From: Actinacidiphila oryziradicis
GTDB taxonomy: Bacteria > Actinomycetota > Actinomycetes > Streptomycetales > Streptomycetaceae
Reading direction: 5' to 3'
Length of the DNA: 64,000 nt
NCBI RefSeq assembly: GCF_005047355.1
Contig: NZ_SUMC01000009.1
Location: 62,001 to 126,000 of the forward strand
In this document: in pieces, positions 42,037 through 50,035 of the stretch
Layout: every line of letters begins with the position of its first letter
How positions within the stretch are numbered: the stretch's first letter is position 1
Made by a program: the position numbers and the translations under genes
Notes under the pieces: generated by a model
Databases searched by the model: none
Told to the model about the DNA's origin: nothing
The model's input: only the letters and a program-made list of their open reading frames with translations

Positions 42037-43432
42037 GACACGTGTGGAGCTGCGCCCGCCGGCGACGGTCCGGCTGCGCCGCTCCATGTTCCTCTACGTG
42101 GGGCTGGTGATCGTGCCGGTGGCCGGTGCGGTTCTGGTGCTGCGCGCCCACTCCGGCGGTCCGGCGCCCGGCGCTCACGCGCCGTCCGCGGTCGCCACGG
42201 CCGACCCGTTCCCCAAGCTGCTGATCGCGCTGCCGGTGATCCTGCTGGTCTGCCGGCTGTGCGCGGGCTTGTTCGGCAGGATGTCGCAGCCCCGGGTGAT
42301 CGGCGAGATCTTCGCCGGGGTGCTGCTGGGGCCGTCGCTGTTGGGACTGCTCTGGCCGGCCGGCTACGAGTGGCTCTTCCCGCCATATCTGGCACCGACG
42401 CTGAACATCCTCGCGCAGGTCGGGCTCGTACTGTTCATGTTCCTGGTCGGCTACGAGCTCGATGTCGGACTGATCCGCGGCCGTGGTGCTGCGGCGGTGA
42501 CGGTGAGCCAGGTGAGTATCGCCCTGCCCTTCGCCAGTGGCGTCATCCTGGCGATCGCGATGTACCGGTCGCTGTCTCTTCCCGGCGTGTCCTTCGCGAC
42601 CTTCGCGCTCTTTCTCGCCGTGTCCATGAGCGTCACCGCGTTCCCGGTGTTGGCACGGCTGTTGGTCGACCGGGGACTGGACCGTACGCCGCTCGGTTCG
42701 CTGTCGCTGGCGTGTGCCGCGATGGACGACATCGCCGCGTGGTGCCTGCTGGCCGTTGTCGTCGCGACCGCGACGAACTCGTCGCTCGCCGGCGTGGCGG
42801 TGACCCTGGCGGAACTCGTCGCGTTCGTCGCGCTGATGTTCCTGGTTGTACGACCGCTGCTGGCGAAGCTGGTGAAGAGCGAAGCCGGGCAGCAGGTCCT
42901 GTTGCCGGTGATGGTCTCGGCTGTGCTGCTGTCGGCGCTGGGCACCCAGAAGATCGGGGTGCACGCGATCTTCGGAGCCTTCCTGCTCGGGGTGGTGTCC
43001 CCGCGCGGCGACGGGAACGTGGACCGGGTGATTGAGCCGGTCCGTACCTTCACCATGACCGTGCTGCTGCCGTTGTTCTTCGTCTACACCGGGCTGCGCA
43101 CCAAATTTGCCCTGCTGGGCACGGATTTGCGGCTGTGGGGCTGGTGTCTGCTGGTCATCGTGGTGGCGGTGCTCGGCAAGGGGGTGGGCAGCACGGTCGC
43201 GGCGCACACGGCGGGTATCGACTGGCGGGAGTCGCTGTCGCTCGGGGCGTTGATGAACTGCCGTGGGCTGACCGAACTGGTCGTGCTCAACGTCGGTCTC
43301 GACCTGGGGATGATCAGTCCGACGGTGTTCGCGATCCTGGTGATGATGACGCTGGTGTCCACGGTGATGACCGCGCCCGCGCTCAGCCTGATCCAACGGA
43401 TCCGGCCGGGCGGTCCGCGAAAGGCACTCTGA
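42029..43432 (+). CDS. Cation/proton antiporter (CPA2 family)
   Basis: The 467-residue membrane protein has about 12-13 helices. The signature segments are VIGEIFAGVLLGPSLLG, VGLVLFMFLVGYELDV and a CAAMDDIAAWCLLA helix with the conserved Asp-Asp. The N-terminal 30 residues before the first helix are Pro/Arg-rich. Antiporters of this type recur in polyketide clusters, where they may help with pH or ionic homeostasis during export. It is the last gene of the first cluster operon. Confidence 0.88.
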   Translation: MAETRVELRPPATVRLRRSMFLYVGLVIVPVAGAVLVLRAHSGGPAPGAHAPSAVATADPFPKLLIALPVILLVCRLCAGLFGRMSQPRVIGEIFAGVLLGPSLLGLLWPAGYEWLFPPYLAPTLNILAQVGLVLFMFLVGYELDVGLIRGRGAAAVTVSQVSIALPFASGVILAIAMYRSLSLPGVSFATFALFLAVSMSVTAFPVLARLLVDRGLDRTPLGSLSLACAAMDDIAAWCLLAVVVATATNSSLAGVAVTLAELVAFVALMFLVVRPLLAKLVKSEAGQQVLLPVMVSAVLLSALGTQKIGVHAIFGAFLLGVVSPRGDGNVDRVIEPVRTFTMTVLLPLFFVYTGLRTKFALLGTDLRLWGWCLLVIVVAVLGKGVGSTVAAHTAGIDWRESLSLGALMNCRGLTELVVLNVGLDLGMISPTVFAILVMMTLVSTVMTAPALSLIQRIRPGGPRKAL

Positions 43433-43462
43433 GGTATTCCCGCCAACCTACCCGCCCACCAC

Positions 43463-43513
43463 GCGGCTACCGGGGACTGCAGGCGAAGGGTCAGGCCAGT
43501 CCCCGGTAGCCGC
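43463..43513. terminator. Bidirectional terminator between convergent genes
   Basis: A perfect 17-bp inverted repeat (43463-43479 and 43497-43513, arm GCGGCTACCGGGGACTG) surrounds a 17-base loop. The right arm lies inside the last codons of the convergent flavin reductase gene, so it can terminate transcripts from both sides. Confidence 0.75.
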
Positions 43514-43991
43514 CTGAGTGGAACAGCAACGGCTGCCCGGGAGCGAGCGGGTGGGCGGCGACGACCCGGCCCAGCACGATGTCGTGGTCACCGGCCGTGA
43601 ACAGCCCGTTGGTGAGGCACTCCAGGACCGCGTGTGCTCCGCCGAGCACCGGGGAGCGGGTGACGCCGGGGCGCCAGCGCACCGAGCCGAAGCGGTCGAA
43701 GCCCGGGCTGGCGAACTGCTGGGAAAGGGCCTCCTGGCCCTCGGCCAGTACGTTCACGGAGAAGGTGGTGGCCGAGGAGAACGCCTCGTGCAGCTGCGAC
43801 TGGTGACGGACGCAGAACAGCACGACCGGCGGGCTCAGCGAGACCGAGCAGAACGAGTTGACGGTCATGCCGACCGGACCGCGTGCGGTGCTCGTGGCGA
43901 CCACCGCGACGCCCGTGGCGAACTTGCCGAGCACCTGCCGGAGATGGTTGCCGTCCACTTCGGAATCGAGCGCGAAAACGTCTGAGGTCAT
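43491..43991 (-). CDS. Flavin reductase (NADH:FMN oxidoreductase-like)
   Basis: The 166-residue flavin-binding split-barrel protein has LGKFATGVAVVATSTARGPV, GMTVNSFCSVSLSPPVVLFC and the late GDHDIVLGRVVAAH. These proteins supply reduced flavin to partner monooxygenases or halogenases. The flavin-dependent halogenase at 50036 needs FADH2 from such an enzyme, so this is its likely partner. It is the only reverse-strand gene in the cluster and shares a 180-bp divergent promoter with the glycosyltransferase. Confidence 0.88.
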   Translation of the reverse strand: MTSDVFALDSEVDGNHLRQVLGKFATGVAVVATSTARGPVGMTVNSFCSVSLSPPVVLFCVRHQSQLHEAFSSATTFSVNVLAEGQEALSQQFASPGFDRFGSVRWRPGVTRSPVLGGAHAVLECLTNGLFTAGDHDIVLGRVVAAHPLAPGQPLLFHSGGYRGLA

Positions 43992-44171
43992 AACCCGAGG
44001 CTAGCGGGAAAGAACTCTTCAGTCGTCGCCCCGAAATGGGATTTCGATCCTTCGTCCTCCTGGTGGAAGAGCTCCTCCCGGAGTACTGGCCGATGCGGGT
44101 GCCGCAGATGGATGTGACCGGTTTGCGGCATGCCTAGGATCGATATCAAGAATCGAGCTGATGGGGGCGAC

Positions 44172-45362
44172 ATGCGCATTCTTTTCACCTGTGTGCCGGG
44201 TACCGCTCATTTTCACGCGATGGTTCCCCTGGTCCGGGCCGCCGAGGCGGCGGGGCACGAGGTCGCGGTGGCGACCGCCGAGACGTTCGGCGCGGCGTTC
44301 ACCCGGGAGGGTTTCCGGCTGCTGCCGTGCGGGGCGGACTGGTCCCAGTCCGATGCGTCATCCCTGCCGCAGTTCCACCAGCGCAAGGGGCCGCAGATCG
44401 GTGCCTTCGCCGAAGTCGCCGGCATGGGCATGGTCGACGGACTGCTCGCGCACGCAAGCCGGTTCGAGCCCGAACTGATCGTGTGGGACGCCATGGAGTT
44501 CGGCGGGTGGGTCGCGGCCGAACTCCTCGGTGTCCCGCAGGCCGCCGCGGCGTCGGCGATGGGTACCCCGCGGCCGATCATGCAGGCGATGGCGAGCGCC
44601 GAGCTCGCCGAACTGACCGCGAGGTACGGCCTGGCACCCGATCCGGAACTGCGCCGGATGTTCAGCCATCTCTACCTGCACCGCAAGCCCCGTACGCTGG
44701 ACCTGCCGTACGGAGAGCCGCTGGAACAGGAGTTCCGCTACCGGCCGGCGATGTTCGACGAGCCGACGCCCCCGCCCCCGGACGGACTGTCGGAGCTGCT
44801 GGGGTCGCGGGAACAGCCGCTGGTGCATCTGTCGCTGGGTACGACATTCGTCGGCACCCCGGCGGCCCGTGCGGTGAACCGGGCCGTGTTCACGGCGCTC
44901 GCGGACGAGCCCGTTCGGCTTGTGGCCTCCATCGGCCGGTCCGCCGACCCCGAGGACTACGGGACCCTGCCGCCCAACGTGCGGCTGGTCCGCTACGTCG
45001 ACCACCGCGCGTTGCTCCCGCACTGCGCGGCCTTCATCAGCCACGGCAGTTTCAGCTCGATCCTGGTCGCGATCGCGAGCGGGGTACCGCTGTGCCTTCT
45101 GCCGATGGGCGCCGACCAGCCAGTGGTGAGCATGCACCTGGCCAATCTCGGGCTCGGCGTCAACCTCGCGAACGTACACCGTCCGCCCGCGCCGTCACTG
45201 GACGCGCAGGCCCTGAACCCCGATGACGTGCGCAGCGCGGTTCGTACGGTGCTCGACGAGTCCAAGTACGCCGACGCGGTCTCCTACGTCCAGGACGACT
45301 TCCGTCGGCTGCCCGCGCTGCCGGCGGTGATTGATCGGCTGGAGCGGCTCACCGACCGGTGA
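44172..45362 (+). CDS. Glycosyltransferase, GT1/MGT type
   Basis: The 396-residue GT-B enzyme has an N-terminal MRILFTCVPGTAHFHAMVPL acceptor domain. The donor-binding C-terminus has VHLSLGTTFVGTPAARAV, RYVDHRALLPHCAAFISHGS and GVPLCLLPMGADQPVVS, the nucleotide-sugar loop. The ATG at 44172 has GGGGGCG upstream; an ATG at 44130 would add 14 residues. It is predicted to attach a sugar to the aglycone. The epimerase and UDP-glucose dehydrogenase in the cluster suggest a uronic-acid donor. Confidence 0.9.
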   Translation: MRILFTCVPGTAHFHAMVPLVRAAEAAGHEVAVATAETFGAAFTREGFRLLPCGADWSQSDASSLPQFHQRKGPQIGAFAEVAGMGMVDGLLAHASRFEPELIVWDAMEFGGWVAAELLGVPQAAAASAMGTPRPIMQAMASAELAELTARYGLAPDPELRRMFSHLYLHRKPRTLDLPYGEPLEQEFRYRPAMFDEPTPPPPDGLSELLGSREQPLVHLSLGTTFVGTPAARAVNRAVFTALADEPVRLVASIGRSADPEDYGTLPPNVRLVRYVDHRALLPHCAAFISHGSFSSILVAIASGVPLCLLPMGADQPVVSMHLANLGLGVNLANVHRPPAPSLDAQALNPDDVRSAVRTVLDESKYADAVSYVQDDFRRLPALPAVIDRLERLTDR

Positions 45363-45437
45363 CGGTCTTTTCTCCACCGAACGACGGAGACCGTTCTCCG
45401 GCGGTGGGAGAGAACTTTTCATCAGCGGTGCGGGTGA

Positions 45438-45457
45438 CGTTCACCGCATTCGCAAAT
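45438..45457 (+). promoter_or_regulatory. Cluster cis motif, copy 2 (before the TcmI-like cyclase)
   Basis: CGTTCACCGCA-TT-CGCAAAT lies 48 bp before the start at 45505 and overlaps a GGTGA-CGT-TCACC palindrome. It matches the blocks at 34952-34969. It lies in the 142-bp gap after the glycosyltransferase and probably marks the promoter of the acetyl-CoA carboxylase operon. Confidence 0.42.
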
Positions 45458-45504
45458 TACCGTTCCAACACCGTGAAAACGCGACCCTGCCTGGGGGAAA
45501 CCTG

Positions 45505-45846
45505 ATGTCAGATCGTGCTCTAATCGTCGCTCGGATGAATCCGGAGAACGCGCCGAACATTGCTGGGCTGTTCGCCGATTCGGATACCGGTGAGCTTCCC
45601 GGCCTGCTCGGTGTCCGGCGCAGGCACCTGTTCGCTTACCGGGACCTGTACTTCCACTACGTCGAGTTCGAGGGCGACCACCGGTCCGCGCTGCGCGCCG
45701 CGGCCGGTCGGGAGGACTTCGTGGACCTCAGCCGGAAGCTGCGGCCGTACGTCGACCCCTACGACCCCGACGCCTGGACCAGCCCCGCCGACGCGCTGGC
45801 CGCCGAGTTCTACTGCTGGACCCCGGACGGCGGGGTGCGGCGATGA
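45505..45846 (+). CDS. TcmI-family polyketide cyclase
   Basis: The 113-residue ferredoxin-like cyclase has ALIVARMNPENAPNIAGLF, a GLLGVRRRHLFAYRDLYFHY core with VEFEGD, and SRKLRPYVDPYDPDAWTSPA near the C-terminus. The family closes the later rings of aromatic polyketides. The ATG at 45505 has GGGGGAA upstream. It overlaps the carboxylase gene by ATGA. Confidence 0.87.
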   Translation: MSDRALIVARMNPENAPNIAGLFADSDTGELPGLLGVRRRHLFAYRDLYFHYVEFEGDHRSALRAAAGREDFVDLSRKLRPYVDPYDPDAWTSPADALAAEFYCWTPDGGVRR

Positions 45847-47546
45847 CCACGACGGTCGAACCCGCTGTCGCGGTCCACTCCGCCGACGAGCCGAAATGGG
45901 CCAAGTGCCCTGGCTGCGCGGGCCTGACCTATCTGCCGCGGCTGCGCCGTGACCTCGGTGTGTGCCGCGAGTGCGGGCACCACGGCAGGCTCAGCGCCTC
46001 GCAGCGGCTGGGCACCCTGCTCGATCCGGGCTCGTTCACCCCCGCCACGACCCGCTACCGCAGCGTGGACGTTCTCGGCTTCTCCGATTCACGGACCTAC
46101 ACCGAACGGCTGCGGACGGCCAGGGAGCGGACCGGCCTCGATGACGCGGTGGTCCACGGCACCGGTGAGATCGCGGGCCGTCCCGTCGTGGTCGCCGTCA
46201 TGGACTTCAGCTTCATGGGCGGCAGCATGGGTGCCGCCGTCGGCGAGGCCGTGACCGCCGCGGCCGAGATCGCCCTCGCGTCCCGGATCCCGCTGCTGGT
46301 CGTCACCGCCTCCGGTGGCGCACGTATGCAGGAAGGCGCCATCTCCTTGATGCAGATGGCGAAGACCGGCCAGGCCTTCGCGCGGCTGCGACGCGAGGGG
46401 GTGCCCAGCATCTGCCTGCTGACCGATCCCACGTACGGTGGGGTCACGGCGTCGTTCGCCACGCTCGGTGACATCCTGATCGCCGAGTCCGGGGCCGCGA
46501 TCGGTTTCGCCGGCCCCGAGGTGATCGCCAAGGCGACGGGGAAGCGCCTGCCGGACGGCTTCCAGCGTGCGGAGTACCTGCTGGAGCACGGCATGCTCGA
46601 CCGCGTCGAGTCGCGCGCCGGGTTGCGCGGTCTGCTCGGCCGGGTGCTGGCGCTGCTGGCCGGTGGCGGTGCGGTGGCCGACAGCGGCGAAGGCAGTGAC
46701 CCGGTGACGGATCCGGCGGTCTGTGGCGCGAAGCCGGCGTGGGATGCCGTCCGGTGCGCCCGCGACCTCACACGGCCGACCACGATGGACTACATCGGGC
46801 TGATGTGCGGCGATTTCGTAGAGCTGCACGGTGACCGCCTGCACGCTGACGATCCGTCCATCGTGGGCGGTCTGGCCAGTATCGGCGGCTCGACGGTGAT
46901 GCTGATGGGGCACCAGAAGGGACACGACACCCGGGAGCTGGTCAGGCGCAACTTCGGCATGCCGCAGCCGGAGGGCTATCGCAAGGCGCTGCGGCTGATG
47001 CGGCTGGCCGAACGGCTCGGCATCCCGGTGGTGACCTTGGTCGACACCCAGGGCGCGTACCCGGGGCTCGGCGCGGAAGAGCGCGGCCAGGCCTGGGCGA
47101 TCGCCGAGTCGATCACTGGTATGTCCGAGCTCGGCGTGCCGGTCGTGTCGGTGATCATCGGCGAAGGCGGCAGCGGTGGAGCGCTCGCGCTGGCCGCCGC
47201 GGAGCGGGTGCTCATGCTGGAGAACGCCTGCTACTCCGTGATCAGCCCCGAGAGCTGCTCGACGATCCTGTTCGGCGACCCCTCCCACGCCGAGCCGGTC
47301 GCGGAGGCGCTGCGGCTGACCGCGCCCGCGTTGCTGCGGCTGGGTGTGGTGGACGCCGTACTGCCCGAGCCGGCCGGTGGGGCACAGGCCGCACCGGCTG
47401 AGATGGCCGCGACCCTGTACCGCGGGATCAAGCTGGCGCTGGACGAGCAGTGGCATGTCGGGCCGGACAAGCGCCGGGAGCAGCGGTTCGAGCGGTTCCG
47501 TCAGATCGGCAGGCCGTGGGCGAGCGAAGGTGATCAGGATGGCTGA
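45843..47546 (+). CDS. Acetyl-CoA carboxylase carboxyltransferase, fused beta and alpha subunits
   Basis: The 567-residue protein joins an AccD-type beta domain to an AccA-type alpha domain. The beta domain (about 1-275) has a four-Cys zinc ribbon CPGCAGL...CRECGHHGRLS, then GGSMGAAVGEAV and TASGGARMQEGA. The alpha domain (about 300-560) has GHQKGHDTRELVRRNFG, TLVDTQGAYPGLGAEERGQA and ISPESCSTILFGD. It moves the carboxyl group from biotin to acetyl-CoA to make malonyl-CoA. Most actinobacterial carboxylases instead use an AccA3/AccD layout, so this bacterial four-part type with fused CT is notable here. Confidence 0.92.
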   Translation: MTTTVEPAVAVHSADEPKWAKCPGCAGLTYLPRLRRDLGVCRECGHHGRLSASQRLGTLLDPGSFTPATTRYRSVDVLGFSDSRTYTERLRTARERTGLDDAVVHGTGEIAGRPVVVAVMDFSFMGGSMGAAVGEAVTAAAEIALASRIPLLVVTASGGARMQEGAISLMQMAKTGQAFARLRREGVPSICLLTDPTYGGVTASFATLGDILIAESGAAIGFAGPEVIAKATGKRLPDGFQRAEYLLEHGMLDRVESRAGLRGLLGRVLALLAGGGAVADSGEGSDPVTDPAVCGAKPAWDAVRCARDLTRPTTMDYIGLMCGDFVELHGDRLHADDPSIVGGLASIGGSTVMLMGHQKGHDTRELVRRNFGMPQPEGYRKALRLMRLAERLGIPVVTLVDTQGAYPGLGAEERGQAWAIAESITGMSELGVPVVSVIIGEGGSGGALALAAAERVLMLENACYSVISPESCSTILFGDPSHAEPVAEALRLTAPALLRLGVVDAVLPEPAGGAQAAPAEMAATLYRGIKLALDEQWHVGPDKRREQRFERFRQIGRPWASEGDQDG

Positions 47547-48054
47547 GCGGACCGTCGCCAACGGCATCACGTCCGCGCAGATCGTGCTGACCGACGGTGA
47601 TGACCAGCCGCTGCGCCTGCTGCGCGAGGAGGTCGGCAAGCTCGTCCGTGACCTCCCCGGCACGCTCACCGCGGTGACCGCGCGGATCGGGGATGCGCAG
47701 CTGGAGGTGACCTGGGCCGTGGCCGGCATCGCGGCGGCGGCACCGGTGGTGGACCCGCCCGGGGCCCAACCCGCGCCCGTGGAACCCGCCGCACCGCAGG
47801 CGGCACCGGGGAAGGCGATCACGGCACCGCTGGTCGGCACCTTCTACCGGGCTCCGGAACCTGGTGCCCGCACCTTCGTCGAGGTCGGAGACCGGGTCGT
47901 CGCCGGGCAGCCGATCGGAATCGTCGAGGCGATGAAGCTGATGAACCACGTCGAGTCCGAATGGAGCGGTGTCGTGACCGAGATCCTGGTCGGCGACGCC
48001 ACCGCGGTCGAGTTCGGCCAAGGCCTGGTCCGGGTCGAACCGGACGAGACCTGA
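47539..48054 (+). CDS. Biotin carboxyl carrier protein (BCCP)
   Basis: The 171-residue carrier has an Ala/Pro-rich linker (about 75-100) and a C-terminal biotinyl domain with ITAPLVGTFYRAPEPGA and the biotinylation motif VEAMKLMNHVES (Lys). The N-terminal 70 residues resemble the standard BCCP N-domain. The start overlaps the carboxyltransferase stop by 8 bp; the biotin carboxylase follows after 18 bp. Confidence 0.93.
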   Translation: MAERTVANGITSAQIVLTDGDDQPLRLLREEVGKLVRDLPGTLTAVTARIGDAQLEVTWAVAGIAAAAPVVDPPGAQPAPVEPAAPQAAPGKAITAPLVGTFYRAPEPGARTFVEVGDRVVAGQPIGIVEAMKLMNHVESEWSGVVTEILVGDATAVEFGQGLVRVEPDET

Positions 48055-48072
48055 GCCGGGAGCGGAGGCAGC

Positions 48073-49440
48073 ATGTTCCGCAAGATCCTGATCGCCAACC
48101 GGGGAGAGATCGCGCTCCGCGTCGCGCGCGCCTGCCGGGAACTGGGGGTGTGCAGCGCGGCCGTCTACTCCACCGCCGACTCGCGGTCCGCGGTCGTGCG
48201 TTATGCGGACGAGGCCGTCCACATCGGACCGCCTCCGGCCAAACGCAGCTATCTCAGTGTGCCCAATGTCATCGAGGCCGCGCTGAAATGCGGGGCGGAC
48301 GCGATCCACCCTGGGTACGGGTTTCTGTCCGAGGACGCCGACTTCGCCGAGATCTGCCAGGACAACGGCATCACCTTCATCGGCCCGACGCCCACGGTGA
48401 TGGACCGTATCGCCGACAAGGCGCTCGTGCGCGGCCTGATGGCCGACGCGGGACTGCCGGTGCTGCCGGGATCCGACGGCGCGGTCGGCACCCTCGCCGA
48501 GGCCCAGGAGATCGCCGGGGCGATCGGCTACCCGCTGGTGGTCAAGGCGGCGGCGGGCGGTGGCGGCCGGGGTATCGCGGTGGTGCGAAAAGCGGGCGAG
48601 CTGCCCTCGATCTTCCGTGAGACACGCGCTACGGCACAGGCGCTATTCGGCGACCCGAGTGTCTACCTGGAGCGGTATTTGCCCTTCGCCGCCCATGTGG
48701 AGGGGCAGGTTCTGTGCGACGGGCACGGCACGGTGCTGCACCTGGGCGAGCGGGACTGTTCGCTGCAGCGACGCAAGCAGAAGCTGGTCGAGGAGACGCC
48801 GTCGCCGAGACTGTCCGGGGAGCAGCGGGCGCAGCTCGGGGAGTATGCCGTCGCCGCCGCCCGCGCCGTCGGCTACCTCGGTGCCGGGACGGTGGAGTTC
48901 CTGGTCGACGGGGCGGGCCGGCTGACCTTCATGGAGATCAACGGCCGGATCCAGGTCGAGCACCCGGTCACCGAGATGGCCACTGGTGTGGACATCGTGG
49001 CCGAGCAGATTCGGATCGCCGCCGGGCAGAAACTGACCTGGACGCAGCGCGATGTCGCTGTGCGCGGTGTGGCGATCGAGTGCCGGGTGAACGCGGAGGA
49101 CCCGGAACGCGGCTTCCGCCCGACCCCAGGGGTGCTGAAGGTGTTCCGGCCGCCGGCCGGACCGTTCACCCGGGTCGACTCCGGTTTCGCCGAGGGGGAC
49201 GCAGTGGTCGCCTACTACGACTCCCTGCTGGCCAAGCTGATCGTGTGGGCGCCGACGCGGAACGAGGCGATCGCGCGCCTCACCCGTGCCCTGGAGGAGT
49301 TCCAGGTGGACAGCGACGAGGTGGCCACCACGATCCCGCTGGCCCGCGAACTGATCGCCCAGCCCGCCTTCGTGGCCGGCACCCATTCGACGGTGTTCGT
49401 GGACGAGTTCCTGGCTGAGCGCACGGAGCCGCTGCGGTGA
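48073..49440 (+). CDS. Biotin carboxylase subunit of acetyl-CoA carboxylase
   Basis: The 455-residue ATP-grasp enzyme carboxylates biotin on BCCP using bicarbonate and ATP. It begins FRKILIANRGEIALRVARAC. It has the glycine-rich ATP loop VKAAAGGGGRGIAVV and the catalytic segment EINGRIQVEHPVTEMATG (the usual Met-Asn-Thr is Ile-Asn-Gly here), and ends with a C-terminal domain. The GGAGG ribosome site is clear. With its two neighbours it forms a complete malonyl-CoA-producing complex dedicated to the cluster. Confidence 0.94.
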   Translation: MFRKILIANRGEIALRVARACRELGVCSAAVYSTADSRSAVVRYADEAVHIGPPPAKRSYLSVPNVIEAALKCGADAIHPGYGFLSEDADFAEICQDNGITFIGPTPTVMDRIADKALVRGLMADAGLPVLPGSDGAVGTLAEAQEIAGAIGYPLVVKAAAGGGGRGIAVVRKAGELPSIFRETRATAQALFGDPSVYLERYLPFAAHVEGQVLCDGHGTVLHLGERDCSLQRRKQKLVEETPSPRLSGEQRAQLGEYAVAAARAVGYLGAGTVEFLVDGAGRLTFMEINGRIQVEHPVTEMATGVDIVAEQIRIAAGQKLTWTQRDVAVRGVAIECRVNAEDPERGFRPTPGVLKVFRPPAGPFTRVDSGFAEGDAVVAYYDSLLAKLIVWAPTRNEAIARLTRALEEFQVDSDEVATTIPLARELIAQPAFVAGTHSTVFVDEFLAERTEPLR

Positions 49441-49946
49441 GCGCTCCGGAGCGTACCTGGCCGACCGAAGTCCACCGCAGGGGTGGCGGCGTCTTTGTCG
49501 TGCTGCCGCCGCACGGTTACTGCCCCGGCACGGTGCGGGCTGCCGCGGCGTACGCCTCGGCCGCGGAATCCACGCTGACGGTCGCGGTGCTGCTGCCATG
49601 GCCGGATCCGTTCAATGGCTTTGCGGTGAGCCTGCCGTACACCGATTTCCTGTTCGATTACGAGCTGCAGATTACGTCCGAACTGACGCAGCTGCTGCAC
49701 ACCGGCGAAGTGCACTGGAATCTGGTGCTGCTGCACTACCCGAAACAGGAGTTGCTGTCGGTGGTGCGGGCCGTCGATGCCGCTGTCGTACTGGTCCACG
49801 AATGCCGTCGGGCGTGGCGGTTCTCGCTCCTGCGGTGGAAGGCCAGGCGGTTGGCGGCAGTGGTGGCCGACCGGACCGACGCACGGGTGCATGTGATTTG
49901 CGCACCTTGGAACGAATTTCTCGTACGCGAGGACAGGCCGCTCTAG
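49437..49946 (+). CDS. Hypothetical protein in carboxylase operon
   Basis: The 169-residue protein is unrecognised. It is translationally coupled to the biotin carboxylase by a GTGA overlap. It has alternating strands and helices (GGGVFVVLPPHGYCPG, STLTVAVLLPWPD, WNLVLLHYPKQELLSVVRAV, AAVVLVHECRRAW) that suggest an alpha/beta Rossmann-like or universal-stress-like fold. It has no metal or nucleotide motif I can name. Its place between malonyl-CoA supply and the halogenase suggests a cluster role. The next 89 bp contain the probable promoter of the halogenase-PKS operon. Confidence 0.6.
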   Translation: MSAPERTWPTEVHRRGGGVFVVLPPHGYCPGTVRAAAAYASAAESTLTVAVLLPWPDPFNGFAVSLPYTDFLFDYELQITSELTQLLHTGEVHWNLVLLHYPKQELLSVVRAVDAAVVLVHECRRAWRFSLLRWKARRLAAVVADRTDARVHVICAPWNEFLVREDRPL

Positions 49947-50035
49947 TCCTTAAGTCCACCTCGTTCTTCGGACTGGCGGTGGATGAAAATGCGGCGGCCG
50001 AGCCGTAGATTTTTCCTTATGAGCAGGGAGAGCTG

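Noticed and set aside
49898-49910. Fourth copy of the TTGCGCA operator
   Set aside because: Only a partial TTGCGCA match inside coding sequence, without the flanking TTGC/GCAA arms; the match at about 39539 is likewise coding.
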